A DNA stretch of 39,563 nt from Marinomonas agarivorans (GTDB taxonomy: Bacteria; Pseudomonadota; Gammaproteobacteria; Pseudomonadales; Marinomonadaceae): assembly GCA_002173415.2 (NCBI GenBank), contig NHNK02000024.1:1-39563 (forward strand), read 5' to 3'. Below, piece after piece: positions 8,365-16,951 of the stretch; within the stretch, counting starts at the first letter, position 1, and each line of letters opens with the position of its first letter. Both the position numbers and the translations under genes were made by a program. Below the pieces are notes generated by a model. It was not told where the DNA came from. It made no database searches and saw only the letters and a program-made list of their open reading frames with translations.

Positions 8365-8718
8365 CTATTCTTTGTATCTTGCTTTCACTAACCGAGTAAT
8401 GCCATAAACCAACAAAATTCCTGCTGTGTTAGCAATAAAATCTAGCCATTCACCATAACGATTAACGTAAGGTTGAATTAACTCAATTGCACCTCCCCAA
8501 ATAAAAATAGCTAGACATAAGTATTGCATCCTCTTTTGATTTCCAGCCGCAACCATTAATGTCCAAACACCAAAACCAACAATATGATGTAGCTTATCGG
8601 ACCCTGGGGCTTGGGCGGGGAGTTCGGTGAGCGGGGTTAAGGTGGCGAAAGAAATTAGAATACCACCAAGAAAAAACAGAGAAATTTGGTGTCGTTGCCA
8701 CAGTCTAATGAGTATCAA
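8365..8718 (-). CDS. VanZ-like small membrane protein (copy 2)
   Basis: This 117-residue membrane protein is paralogous to its downstream neighbour. It has about four membrane segments, SDKLHHIVGFGVW in the second, and IELIQPYVNRYGEWLDFIANTAG in the last third. The start appears to be TTG, because AGGA lies seven bases before it on the minus strand and no in-frame ATG covers the first membrane segment. It is separated from mltD by a strong terminator, so the VanZ pair is probably its own transcription unit. A role in envelope stress or glycopeptide tolerance would be speculation. Confidence 0.75.
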   Translation of the reverse strand: MILIRLWQRHQISLFFLGGILISFATLTPLTELPAQAPGSDKLHHIVGFGVWTLMVAAGNQKRMQYLCLAIFIWGGAIELIQPYVNRYGEWLDFIANTAGILLVYGITRLVKARYKE

Positions 8719-8772
8719 TAGAGTGTCCTTTTATGTACAGATTTATGATTGAAAGGTGAACGGTATGAGGTC

Positions 8773-8808
8773 AAAAAAAGCCCCTGATATTTTCGATCAG
8801 AGGCTTTT
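8773..8808 (-). terminator. Rho-independent terminator of mltD
   Basis: On the minus strand the hairpin pairs AAAAGCC plus CTGAT with ATCAG plus GGCTTTT (one mismatch, 7-nt loop) and ends in seven consecutive T (8773-8779 on the plus strand as A). It lies 38 bases after the mltD stop. Confidence 0.85.
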
Positions 8809-8846
8809 GATGTATTTTATAAATCAGCGCGGCTTTCTCAAAGACG

Positions 8847-10493
8847 TTAACCACCTAGAACATTGATCAACAGTGTAAGACGATCACCTGGTTGTATATA
8901 TTTCTTGCTGGCAAGTTTAGGGTTCCAACGCAGTACATCGGCAACTTTAACATTAAACTTGTTTGCTACTTTGGCTACAGAATCACCAGAACGTATGACG
9001 TAGACAAGTCGTTTTGTAATGTTGCGACCATTTTCTGGTTGCGCAATCAATTTCTTCTGTGGAGAAAGCCAAATCGTTAGTTTTTTACCAACAATCAAAG
9101 GTGTTTTTAACCCCATGCTATTCCAACGAGCTAGCTGCTTTGATGTGGTGTTGTATTTTCTAGAAATTTTCCAAAGACTATCACCTGGTCTTACTTTATA
9201 AGTGATTTTTACTTTGTTTCTGTATCGAGATTTACTTTGCTTGGCGAGTAAGCGTTGATGTGAGCTTAAGGTGTAACTTTCAATGTCACTGCCAGCAACA
9301 GGGATCATAAGCTGTTGCCCTACACGAATGATCGTAGAAGACATCTTGTTTACGTCCTCTAACACACTTACCGTTGTGTTGTGCTTTTTGGCAATTAGAG
9401 CAAGGTTATCGCCTGACCTAACAACGTATCTAACCCAAGTAACACGATTCTTTTCAGAGATAGAGACCAACTTCTGACGGAACTGATCAGCCTTGTTGAC
9501 AGGAACAAGTAAGCGATGAGGTCCGTTAGGGGAGGTTGCCCACTGATTAAAGCCTGGATTTAACAAATACACTTCATCAATACTGATATCAGCCATTTGA
9601 GCAGCTTGAGCCAAATCAATTTGGCCACCGATATTAACGATTTCAAAATAAGGTGTATTAGGTAGATCCTTTAACTTATAGTTGTAATCTTCAGGTTTAT
9701 TAAAGATTTTTGCTAATGCAATTAGCTTTGGAACATAAGCTCTGGTTTCACGAGGTAAAGATAACGACCAAAAATCCGTTGGTTTACCCGCTCTCTTATT
9801 TTTTCTAATAGCCTTTAAAACAGTACCTTCGCCTGAGTTATAAGCAGCTAAGGCATGTAACCAATCGCCATTAAACATTTTATGTAGATTGCCAAGATAA
9901 GTAATAGCTGCTTTCGTGGAGCTAACAATGTCTCGGCGGCCATCGTACCACCAATCTTGCTCTAGGCCGTAGTAGCGTCCTGTTGAAGGAATGAACTGCC
10001 ATGGTCCAGATGCTCTTGCATGGCTATAGCCAAATGGGTCAAATCCACTTTCAGCAATAGGAAGTAATGCAATCTCAAGAGGTAAGCCTGCATTTTCTAA
10101 TTCTTGCACAATATAATAGAGATAGCGTGAGCCGCGAGTTGTTACACGGTCAAGGTAGTCTGGATGAGAGGCATACCATCTTAACTGGCTTGCAACGCGG
10201 CGATTTTTCATATCTCCATTAGCAAGATCAAAGGCATAGCCATCACGCATACGTTGCCATAAGTCAATTGGCTCTTCTGGTAGAGGTTCTTCAACAAAGG
10301 CCTCTATATTTTCCAGTGGCATATCATCAATAGCGGCGGGTTCGGTTGATATAGGGTGGCCATTTTCATCTAAAATGCTAGACACCGCTTCTAGATCTGG
10401 GAGAGTTGCATCAGCTTGCTGTTTTTCTGCAAAAGGCTGGCAACCAGCTATCAAAATACAAATAGCTGAGATAAAAAATATGTTTTTCGTCAT
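8847..10493 (-). CDS. mltD: Membrane-bound lytic murein transglycosylase D
   Basis: It cleaves peptidoglycan glycan strands to 1,6-anhydromuropeptides in the periplasm. The 548-residue protein starts with a lipoprotein signal ending LIAGC (Cys18). The SLT domain spans about residues 115-230, with the catalytic Glu in AESGFDP (E148), SGPWQFIPSTGR, and ALAAYNSGEGTV. Three LysM peptidoglycan-binding repeats follow at about 355-398, 431-474 and 498-543, each with a (R/P)xGDxL/V-type opening. This is the standard MltD layout with three LysM units. It lies 60 bp downstream of gloB on the same strand, the same neighbour pair as in E. coli, and ends at its own terminator. Confidence 0.95.
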   Translation of the reverse strand: MTKNIFFISAICILIAGCQPFAEKQQADATLPDLEAVSSILDENGHPISTEPAAIDDMPLENIEAFVEEPLPEEPIDLWQRMRDGYAFDLANGDMKNRRVASQLRWYASHPDYLDRVTTRGSRYLYYIVQELENAGLPLEIALLPIAESGFDPFGYSHARASGPWQFIPSTGRYYGLEQDWWYDGRRDIVSSTKAAITYLGNLHKMFNGDWLHALAAYNSGEGTVLKAIRKNKRAGKPTDFWSLSLPRETRAYVPKLIALAKIFNKPEDYNYKLKDLPNTPYFEIVNIGGQIDLAQAAQMADISIDEVYLLNPGFNQWATSPNGPHRLLVPVNKADQFRQKLVSISEKNRVTWVRYVVRSGDNLALIAKKHNTTVSVLEDVNKMSSTIIRVGQQLMIPVAGSDIESYTLSSHQRLLAKQSKSRYRNKVKITYKVRPGDSLWKISRKYNTTSKQLARWNSMGLKTPLIVGKKLTIWLSPQKKLIAQPENGRNITKRLVYVIRSGDSVAKVANKFNVKVADVLRWNPKLASKKYIQPGDRLTLLINVLGG

Positions 10494-10553
10494 CGGGTAT
10501 ATTTCATCAGCAAAAAATTAGCCTCATTTTAAGGTGTAAACATAGAAGGTCAA

Positions 10554-11342
10554 CTAAAAAATGTCTTTTGCCTTCCTAATTAAAGCGAACTTTTCCGACG
10601 AGAGTTTTGCTAGTGGTTGCTGTAAGTGTGCGCATGCATTTGCATGTATTTCATCCTGTTCAAACCGCAAAAAGGGGTTAGTATCTTGTTCTAGTTGAAG
10701 TTTTGTTGGTAAAGAAGGTTGGTCTTTTTGTCTTAATTCAGTGACTTTTTTGTTGTTCTTTTGTAGCAATGCGTTGCTAGGTTCGAGGGCTAAAGCAAAC
10801 TCATAATTTGCTAATGTATATTCATGGGTGCAATAAATTAATGTGTCATGTGGTAATTTAGCCAGTTTTTGTAAAGAAGAATGCATTTGTTCTGCTGTTC
10901 CTTCAAATAACCTGCCACATCCTCCACGAAATAGTGTGTCGCCACTGAAAAGCACCTTATTGCCTTGCCAGTTGTTTGTGAAGTAGCAGAGATGGTCTAG
11001 AGTATGACCTGGCGTCGCAATAACCTCTAATTGAGCATCAAAAACACGAATGACATCTTTATCTTCTACAGGATGAGTAACAAGCTTCTGCAAATGTGCT
11101 GGGCCAATAACGATGCAATCATATTGCTGCCGTAGGGGTAAGACGCCGCCTGTGTGATCGTGGTGGTGGTGAGTTAACAAAATGCCTGTTAGTTTGAGAT
11201 TATGCTCCGTCAAGTAGGAGAGAACGGGCTTGGCATCACCAGGGTCAACAACCCAAGCCTCAGCGCTATTATTATTTATTAAAATCCAGATATAATTATC
11301 ATGAAATGCTGGAATAGGGTGAATCAAGACTGGTTTCCTCAT
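10554..11342 (-). CDS. gloB: Hydroxyacylglutathione hydrolase (glyoxalase II)
   Basis: It hydrolyses S-D-lactoylglutathione to D-lactate and glutathione, the second step of methylglyoxal detoxification. The 262-residue metallo-beta-lactamase-fold enzyme shows the metal-binding THHHHDH motif (57-63), the HTLDHLCYF His, the FSGDTLFRGGCGRLFEGT block around the bridging Asp, and the late CTHEYT His. The C-terminal HAGH-type substrate domain is present. It is transcribed divergently from the YafS-like gene with a 99-bp spacer, as in E. coli. The spacer contains a GTGCA/TGCAC inverted repeat (11386-11390, 11401-11405) of unknown meaning. Confidence 0.94.
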   Translation of the reverse strand: MRKPVLIHPIPAFHDNYIWILINNNSAEAWVVDPGDAKPVLSYLTEHNLKLTGILLTHHHHDHTGGVLPLRQQYDCIVIGPAHLQKLVTHPVEDKDVIRVFDAQLEVIATPGHTLDHLCYFTNNWQGNKVLFSGDTLFRGGCGRLFEGTAEQMHSSLQKLAKLPHDTLIYCTHEYTLANYEFALALEPSNALLQKNNKKVTELRQKDQPSLPTKLQLEQDTNPFLRFEQDEIHANACAHLQQPLAKLSSEKFALIRKAKDIF

Positions 11343-11441
11343 TGCTTTTTCGGAGATATTTTAAAATAAGTATTAATAATAAGAAGTGCATAGTATTTAT
11401 TGCACAGATAATTGCAGTATAACGTCTTTAGAGTAAATTGC

Positions 11442-12182
11442 ATGATGGGTAAGAAGGCTAGACAATATTTTCAGCAATGGTATGAATCTGACTTAGGACG
11501 TGAAATTCTTGAGCAGGAAACTACCGTTCTACGAAACATTCTTGATCAAGAAGTTGGTTATTACCTGTTAACACAAAGCCCTTTGGCAAACTTAACCTTT
11601 CCCGATACGCTATTAAAAAATCATATCGTATTGGCTCCTGAGTTAGAGCTTGGTGCGCCGAAAAAAACAATTGTTGCCAATGCCAATGAACTGCCTATTA
11701 ATTCTGAGGCAATTGATGTGCATATTTTGCATCACACTTTAGAGCTGTCCGGAACGCCCCATGATGACTTACGAGAAGCGGCGAGAACATTATTGCCAAG
11801 TGGAAAACTGATCATCGTTAGTTTTAACCCTTGGAGTTTATGGCGCGCAGCTCAATGGTTCTGCTCGAAAAAGCAGGCTCCTTGGGATGCAACATTTATT
11901 GCGCAACAACGTTTAGAAGATTGGTTGAAAGTTGCAGGCTTAACGCTACAGAGTACCGATTATATGCATTATGCTCCTCCCTTTAGTCGACTATATAAAA
12001 GCAATAATATTAGAAAACTAGATCGTCTTCTTACTCGAACACAATTACCGTTTGGCGGTATTTATATTGTTACTGCGACCAAACATACACACAGTTTAAT
12101 TTCACAAAAGTTAAAATGGCGAAGATCTCCTGTTAGAGTTGCTTCGTTGACAAAACCTGTTACTAAAGAGATTCAAAAGTGA
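11442..12182 (+). CDS. yafS: YafS-like SAM-dependent methyltransferase domain protein
   Basis: This protein of 246 residues from ATG 11442 is related to the Methyltransf_11-type protein found between gloB and rnhA in enterics. The central part looks like methyltransferase motifs: [18 protein letters not shown] corresponds to the Asp-containing beta4 region, followed by [21 protein letters not shown]. The glycine-rich SAM motif I expected near residues 45-60 is not recognisable, so activity is uncertain. The frame could open at TTG 11412, but the 10 extra residues lack family character and the ATG at 11442 (or 11445) is preferred. It overlaps rnhA by four bases (GTGA), which implies translational coupling. 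Its substrate is unknown. Confidence 0.8.
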   Translation: MMGKKARQYFQQWYESDLGREILEQETTVLRNILDQEVGYYLLTQSPLANLTFPDTLLKNHIVLAPELELGAPKKTIVANANELPINSEAIDVHILHHTLELSGTPHDDLREAARTLLPSGKLIIVSFNPWSLWRAAQWFCSKKQAPWDATFIAQQRLEDWLKVAGLTLQSTDYMHYAPPFSRLYKSNNIRKLDRLLTRTQLPFGGIYIVTATKHTHSLISQKLKWRRSPVRVASLTKPVTKEIQK

Positions 12183-12622
12183 AAGATGTAACCTTGTATA
12201 CAGATGGTGCCTGTAAAGGTAATCCTGGCCCAGGTGGTTGGGGAGCATGGCTGACATTCGGTCAACACGAAAAACGTTTGTGTGGTGGTGAGCCAGAAAC
12301 AACAAACAATCGTATGGAGTTGCTTGGGGCGATCGAAGGGCTCAAAGCGTTGAAAGAACCTTGCAGGGTGACGTTGTATACCGATTCATCTTACGTACAA
12401 AAAGGCATTACCCAATGGTTAGCAGGCTGGAAGAAAAAAGGGTGGCTCACTGCGTCAAAACAACCAGTTAAAAATAAAGATCTCTGGCAGGCCCTTGATA
12501 AGGAATGCGCAAGACATGATGTTAAGTGGCAGTGGGTTAAAGGGCATGCAGGCATAGAAGGTAATGAAATAGCAGATGAACTTGCTAATCTTGGTATTGA
12601 AAAGATGAGAGAAACGCTGTGA
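12179..12622 (+). CDS. rnhA: Ribonuclease HI
   Basis: It cleaves the RNA strand of RNA-DNA hybrids, removing R-loops and primers. The 147-residue protein has the four carboxylates of the active site: D9 in YTDGAC, E47 in RMELLG, D69 in YTDSSY, D133 in NEIADELAN, plus the flexible-loop His in KGHAG (H123). The basic handle region around WKKKGW is present, as in E. coli RNase HI. The GTG start overlaps the upstream stop, and its own TGA overlaps the dnaQ GTG start, so three genes are translationally chained. Confidence 0.95.
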   Translation: MKDVTLYTDGACKGNPGPGGWGAWLTFGQHEKRLCGGEPETTNNRMELLGAIEGLKALKEPCRVTLYTDSSYVQKGITQWLAGWKKKGWLTASKQPVKNKDLWQALDKECARHDVKWQWVKGHAGIEGNEIADELANLGIEKMRETL

Positions 12623-13338
12623 GACAAGTTATTCTGGATACAGAAACAACAGGTATCGACCCAAAACAAGGTCATCGAATCATTGAAATCGGTTGTGTTG
12701 AAATGATCGACCGAAAGCTAACGAACAACCATTTTCATGTTTACATTAATCCGGATAGAGAGGTAGAGGAAGAAGCCTTTCAAGTGCATGGGATTGGTAA
12801 TGATTTCTTAGCAGATAAGCCCCGTTTCAATGAAGTAGCGCAGGCGTTTTATGAGTTTATTAAAGGTGCAGAATTAATTATTCATAATGCACCTTTTGAT
12901 GTCGGATTTATTGATCATGAATTTGCTTTATTAGGGGGACAAGAAAAAGTAGCCGATATTTGTTCGGTATTTGATACGCTAACGTTTGCCCGTAAAAAGC
13001 ACCCAGGGCAAAAAAATAATCTTGATGCGCTTTGTAAACGTTATGGTATTGATAACTCTCACCGTGAGCTGCATGGTGCGTTATTAGACTCTGAGATACT
13101 TGCCGATGTTTATTTGTTAATGACAGGTGGGCAAACCAGTTTAGGGCTTGATGAAAGCGAAGGAGATCATTCTTCAAATGTGACTACTGGTGGGGACATT
13201 AAAAAACTGTCATTAGATCAGCGGCCAGAGCTTTTGATTATTAATGCCTCTAATGAGGAGCTAGCTTTACACAATGAAAGGCTGGATATGATAGAAAAAA
13301 GTGCTGGGGCAGCATTGTGGCGCCAACTAGATACTTAA
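12619..13338 (+). CDS. dnaQ: DNA polymerase III epsilon subunit (3'-5' proofreading exonuclease)
   Basis: This is the proofreading exonuclease of the replicative polymerase. The 239-residue DEDDh protein shows ExoI LDTETTG (D7, E9), Exo[11 protein letters not shown] (D94) and Exo[17 protein letters not shown] (H152, D157). The spacing matches E. coli DnaQ. The C-terminal segment (about 185-239) is the less conserved tether and alpha-binding region. No obvious QxxLxLF-type clamp-binding motif stands out; [12 protein letters not shown] around residue 193 is a possible variant. It starts with GTG overlapping the rnhA stop, so the rnhA-dnaQ arrangement is co-directional here rather than divergent as in E. 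coli. Confidence 0.95.
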   Translation: MRQVILDTETTGIDPKQGHRIIEIGCVEMIDRKLTNNHFHVYINPDREVEEEAFQVHGIGNDFLADKPRFNEVAQAFYEFIKGAELIIHNAPFDVGFIDHEFALLGGQEKVADICSVFDTLTFARKKHPGQKNNLDALCKRYGIDNSHRELHGALLDSEILADVYLLMTGGQTSLGLDESEGDHSSNVTTGGDIKKLSLDQRPELLIINASNEELALHNERLDMIEKSAGAALWRQLDT

Positions 13339-13367
13339 CCAAGCATCAAGAAGAAGTATATATAAGG

Positions 13368-13485
13368 CACTATACCAAATAGTGTTCTAGTAAGAAGAGT
13401 TAGATAAATAGAGACCTAATAAAAAGAAATCTAATAAAAAGAGTACGGATGGATTTCTCTCATTTAAAACGGTTTCCCGTACTCT
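13368..13485 (+). repeat. Structured dnaQ-dnaX spacer: tandem repeat and two hairpins
   Basis: The 193-bp spacer holds a small hairpin (CACTAT 13368-13373 / ATAGTG 13379-13384), two adjacent 15-bp units that both begin CTAATAAAAAGA (13416-13427 and 13431-13442), and a 9-bp perfect inverted repeat (AGAGTACGG 13440-13448 / CCGTACTCT 13477-13485) with a 28-nt loop. No T run follows the large hairpin, so it is not a standard terminator. It may lie in the dnaX promoter or leader. Confidence 0.55.
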
Positions 13486-13531
13486 GATACTGCCGTACAA
13501 TAGTTAATTATCGAAGAAACTAGCATTTATC

Positions 13532-15886
13532 ATGAGTTATCAAGTTTTAGCGCGTAAATGGCGCCCACAAAATTTTATTGAATTGGCTGGACAGGACCAT
13601 GTTCTGCAAGCCTTGATGAATGCTTTAACGCAACAGCGTTTACACCACGCTTATTTGTTTACAGGCACACGAGGGGTTGGTAAAACAACCATCGCTCGTA
13701 TCTTTGCTAAATGCCTTAATTGTGAAACAAATGGTATTTCTCCTGAACCTTGCGGTCATTGTGATAGTTGTCAAGAGATTACGGATGGTCGCTTTGTTGA
13801 CTTGATTGAAGTGGATGCAGCGTCCCGAACGAAAGTTGAAGACACTAGAGAGTTACTAGAAAATGTGCAATATGCGCCAACAAGAGGGCGTTTTAAAGTC
13901 TATCTAATTGACGAAGTACATATGTTATCGACTCATTCTTTTAATGCCTTGCTTAAAACGTTAGAAGAACCCCCCGAGCATGTTAAATTTTTGCTTGCGA
14001 CCACTGATCCTCAAAAATTACCCGTTACAATTCTGTCTCGTTGTTTGCAGTTTAATTTAAAAAATATGTCTTCTGCTCGAGTAGTAGATTATTTAAAGAA
14101 GGTATTAACCACTGAAAATGTGGCTTATGAAGAGGCTGCTCTATGGCAAATAGGTCAAGCAGCCGATGGTAGTATGCGAGATGCGTTGAGTTTAACAGAC
14201 CAAGCAATTTCATTTGGCAATGGTAAGGTTCGTGAAACAGATGTAACCAGCATGCTTGGTTTGGTGAATCACCAACAAGTTGTGAATTTATTAGAATTGC
14301 TAGCAGGTAATGATGCAGCAGCGGTTTTACAAAAAGTAAATGAGTTTTCTGATTATCAAGCAGATTATGCTTCTATTTGCGCCAGTTTATTGGATCTGTT
14401 ACATCGAATTGCTATTGAGCAACAAGTACCAGGGGCGCTAGAAGATCAATTAGGGGATTTAGAACAGGTAAAAAAGTTAGCAATCCAGTTAAATAGTGAA
14501 ACAGTACAAGTCTTCTATCAAAGTTTATTAATAGGTAAACGAGACTTGAGTTTATCTCCTTCCTTAAAGTCTGGCTTTGAAATGTTACTTTTGCGTTTAA
14601 TGGCATTTAGGCCAAGTCCTGCTGTAACCATATCAAATAATCCTGAAGATGCTATTGCCGTTTCATCTAGCGACACGAATACACAATCTCCTTTAGTAAA
14701 TCAGGCTGATACAGAAAAAAAAACTCTGAATGATGAGGTGTCGCAACCAGCGAATATAACCTCTAAGCTAACGGAAGATTTATCAAAGAGTGAAAATCCT
14801 TCTTTTGTTGAGAGTACAACGCATGAAAATGATGTTGAGAAGGTTGAGTCTGAGCTTGATGTTGTTGAGCCAGCCAAGAAAGTTGGAAACGTATATAGTC
14901 TTGACGAAACTCCTTCTGCAAAAGAGTATTCAGTACAAAAAACACCAGAAGAAACTTTGTCAAATGCTACAGTAAATGAAACAGTTCCCACTACTCAAGT
15001 TACTGCTGAGACGCAGATAGAAGATAGTAAACAAGCAGCAAAATCTGTTGATGATTTGGTTCCTGATCCGCTTGAATTAGTTACTAAAAAGCAGCAAGCA
15101 AACGTTAATAATGAGAAGGCAGTTGTGCAAGATAGCGATCTATCAGGCTCTGTTTTCTCATCAGAGCTGGTTTCGGAATCTGGGCAAGCTTCGAAAAATA
15201 GTCAGCTAAAAGCAGATCATCAATTAGAAAAGCAGAATGCGCTTGATGACATGGATGATGATCAGGACATTGACGACACTGAGTTATCGTCTGGAGTAGA
15301 AGATTTATTTGAATTAGTGACTGGTTCTGAACAAGTGGCAGATGCGGAACGTCACTCTGAGTTTATGGTATCACCAAATGAACCAGACTTATCCGGTGTG
15401 GTTGCTAAGAATGGTGTAGAAGGCACTTATACAGTTGAGCAAACAATACTGCAACCAGCGTTAGGGTTATCCGTTGAGAAATTAAAAGACTTTTCTGAGC
15501 TGACAATGCAATTGTGGTGGCTAATTGCGCCACGATTACCACTAAAAGGTCTTGTGCATAATATCTTAATGAATACGTGTTTATTAGAAGCCAGTTCGCA
15601 AGGGGTAAAACTTGAAGTTCCCTTGGAATATGGACACATGCTGAATCAGGTAAGGTATGAGCAAATACAAAGTTCATTAAGTGACTATTTTGATCAAAGT
15701 GTCCCTTTGATTATTGATACGGTCGAAAATGTATCCGGTGTTACTGCAGAAGAGTTCGCTGCGAGTAAAAGAGCAGAGGCGATGCAAGCAGCAGTACATC
15801 TCCTTAATGATCATCCAATTGTACAAGCGTTAGGCACAGCAATGGGTGGGGAGTTAATTTATGAAAGTGTTAAAGTTAAAGCTTAA
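13532..15886 (+). CDS. dnaX: DNA polymerase III tau subunit (clamp loader), probable gamma by slippage
   Basis: This is the clamp-loader ATPase and replisome organiser. The 784-residue tau has Walker A GTRGVGKT (45-52), a zinc site (C64, C74, C77, C80), the DEVHML Walker B region, and sensor ATTDPQKLP. The conserved domains I-III end near residue 360, at the LLRLMAFRP block. Residues about 365-650 form a low-complexity acidic and Ser/Thr-rich linker that is much longer than in E. coli. The C-terminal polymerase- and helicase-binding domain occupies about 655-784. A run of nine A at 14715-14723 (codons 395-398) is followed by out-of-frame stops at 14727 (+1) and 14731 (-1). Slippage there would give a gamma-like protein of about 400 residues. 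ybaB follows after 14 bases. Confidence 0.95.
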   Translation: MSYQVLARKWRPQNFIELAGQDHVLQALMNALTQQRLHHAYLFTGTRGVGKTTIARIFAKCLNCETNGISPEPCGHCDSCQEITDGRFVDLIEVDAASRTKVEDTRELLENVQYAPTRGRFKVYLIDEVHMLSTHSFNALLKTLEEPPEHVKFLLATTDPQKLPVTILSRCLQFNLKNMSSARVVDYLKKVLTTENVAYEEAALWQIGQAADGSMRDALSLTDQAISFGNGKVRETDVTSMLGLVNHQQVVNLLELLAGNDAAAVLQKVNEFSDYQADYASICASLLDLLHRIAIEQQVPGALEDQLGDLEQVKKLAIQLNSETVQVFYQSLLIGKRDLSLSPSLKSGFEMLLLRLMAFRPSPAVTISNNPEDAIAVSSSDTNTQSPLVNQADTEKKTLNDEVSQPANITSKLTEDLSKSENPSFVESTTHENDVEKVESELDVVEPAKKVGNVYSLDETPSAKEYSVQKTPEETLSNATVNETVPTTQVTAETQIEDSKQAAKSVDDLVPDPLELVTKKQQANVNNEKAVVQDSDLSGSVFSSELVSESGQASKNSQLKADHQLEKQNALDDMDDDQDIDDTELSSGVEDLFELVTGSEQVADAERHSEFMVSPNEPDLSGVVAKNGVEGTYTVEQTILQPALGLSVEKLKDFSELTMQLWWLIAPRLPLKGLVHNILMNTCLLEASSQGVKLEVPLEYGHMLNQVRYEQIQSSLSDYFDQSVPLIIDTVENVSGVTAEEFAASKRAEAMQAAVHLLNDHPIVQALGTAMGGELIYESVKVKA
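14715..14733 (+). promoter_or_regulatory. Candidate slippage/frameshift site in dnaX (A9)
   Basis: Nine consecutive A read GAA AAA AAA ACT in frame zero. A -1 shift (or one extra A in the mRNA) gives Lys-Asn-Ser-Glu then TGA at 14731-14733; a +1 shift (or loss of one A) gives Leu then TGA at 14727-14729. The site is about 36 residues past the last conserved clamp-loader domain. An A9 tract is also the transcriptional slippage site known from Thermus thermophilus dnaX. Confidence 0.6.
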
Positions 15887-15900
15887 AAAGGAGCTAAAAA

Positions 15901-16227
15901 ATGTTTAAAGGTGGTATGGGCAACATGATGCGCCAAGCGCAAAAAATGCAAGAAAACATGCAAAAGGCCCAAGAAGAAATAGCCAACATGGAAGTAGAGG
16001 GGCACTCCGGCGCTGGTTTAGTGAAAATAACTATGACAGGTCGCCATGATGTTAAACGTGTGCAAATTGACGAAAGTTTATTTACGGATGATAAAGAGAT
16101 TTTAGAAGACCTAATTGCAGCGGCTGTAAACGACGCTGTACGCAATATTGAAAGCGAACAAAAATCAAAAATGGAAGCTGCAACAGCGGGTATGCCATTA
16201 CCTCCAGGTTTTAAAATGCCATTTTAG
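15901..16227 (+). CDS. ybaB: YbaB/EbfC family nucleoid-associated protein
   Basis: This 108-residue protein of the YbaB/EbfC family forms tweezer-like dimers that bind DNA. The N-terminal helix is rich in Met, Gln and Lys ([19 protein letters not shown]). It is followed by the conserved core with [16 protein letters not shown] and the C-terminal [12 protein letters not shown] tail typical of the family. AAGGAG lies eight bases before the ATG. It sits between dnaX and recR, the conserved dnaX-ybaB-recR order, 14 bases behind dnaX, and is probably in the same transcript. Confidence 0.95.
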   Translation: MFKGGMGNMMRQAQKMQENMQKAQEEIANMEVEGHSGAGLVKITMTGRHDVKRVQIDESLFTDDKEILEDLIAAAVNDAVRNIESEQKSKMEAATAGMPLPPGFKMPF

Positions 16228-16351
16228 AGCATAAGGTAATTAGAAAGTATTGAACCTTGTTTGAAAAACAGTGTTTTCCTTATCGCTCATTTAACCTAGT
16301 CGGAAGTTAGCTAATTTACTGGTATCTTCCTCCATTTATAAAGAGGTTTTC

Positions 16352-16951
16352 GTGGTTTTTAGCCCATTAATTGCCGAACTCATTGATGCCTTGCGCTGTT
16401 TGCCTGGAGTTGGGCCAAAGTCTGCTCAAAAGATGGCGTTGTATTTATTAGAGCGTGACCATCAAGGCGCAGATAAGCTAGCAGACTCTTTACGTGCAGC
16501 ATTGGATAATGTTGGCCGATGTCGACGTTGTCGTAATCTAACAGAAGAAACAGAGTGTCAAATTTGTCAGCGTACTGACCGTAATAGTAAGTTAGTGTGC
16601 GTTGTGGAAACGCCTGCTGATGTTGTAGCGATTGAATCTGCTGGTCGTTTTGATGGTCGTTACTTTGTTTTGCTAGGACATTTGTCACCTATTGATGGGA
16701 TTGGCCCAGAAGAACTAGGGTTAGATAAGCTAAAAGAATTTGTTGCAGAAGATGGTGTTGAAGAAGTGATTATCGCGACTAACTCGACATTAGAGGGCGA
16801 AGCGACCAGCCATTATATTGCCGAGTTACTAAAATCTTCTAATATTGAAATTACTCGCATTGCTCATGGTGTCCCCATGGGAGGTGAATTGGAATATGTT
16901 GATGGCAATACACTCGCGTTGGCATTAGAAGGTCGGAAAAAAATAGAGTAA
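16352..16951 (+). CDS. recR: Recombination mediator protein RecR
   Basis: It works with RecO and RecF to load RecA on gapped DNA. The 199-residue protein has the N-terminal helix-hairpin-helix ([16 protein letters not shown]), a four-Cys zinc motif (C57, C60, C69, C72), the Toprim domain ([12 protein letters not shown] onward), and the C-terminal conserved THYIAEL-like and [18 protein letters not shown] segments. The start is GTG with AGAGG about six bases upstream. A 124-bp gap separates it from ybaB, so it may have its own promoter. The stop codon overlaps the rnd start by one base (TAATG). Confidence 0.95.
   Translation: MVFSPLIAELIDALRCLPGVGPKSAQKMALYLLERDHQGADKLADSLRAALDNVGRCRRCRNLTEETECQICQRTDRNSKLVCVVETPADVVAIESAGRFDGRYFVLLGHLSPIDGIGPEELGLDKLKEFVAEDGVEEVIIATNSTLEGEATSHYIAELLKSSNIEITRIAHGVPMGGELEYVDGNTLALALEGRKKIE

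Noticed and set aside
14470-14476. E. coli-type slippery heptamer A AAA AAG in dnaX, with AGGGGA upstream
   Set aside because: It is in the correct phase, but a -1 shift would stop at 14494, giving about 321 residues and truncating domain III. No clear downstream hairpin was seen. The A9 site is a better gamma candidate.
15405-15677. Long minus-strand ORFs within dnaX
   Set aside because: They lie inside a well-supported gene and have no family features; typical shadow frames.
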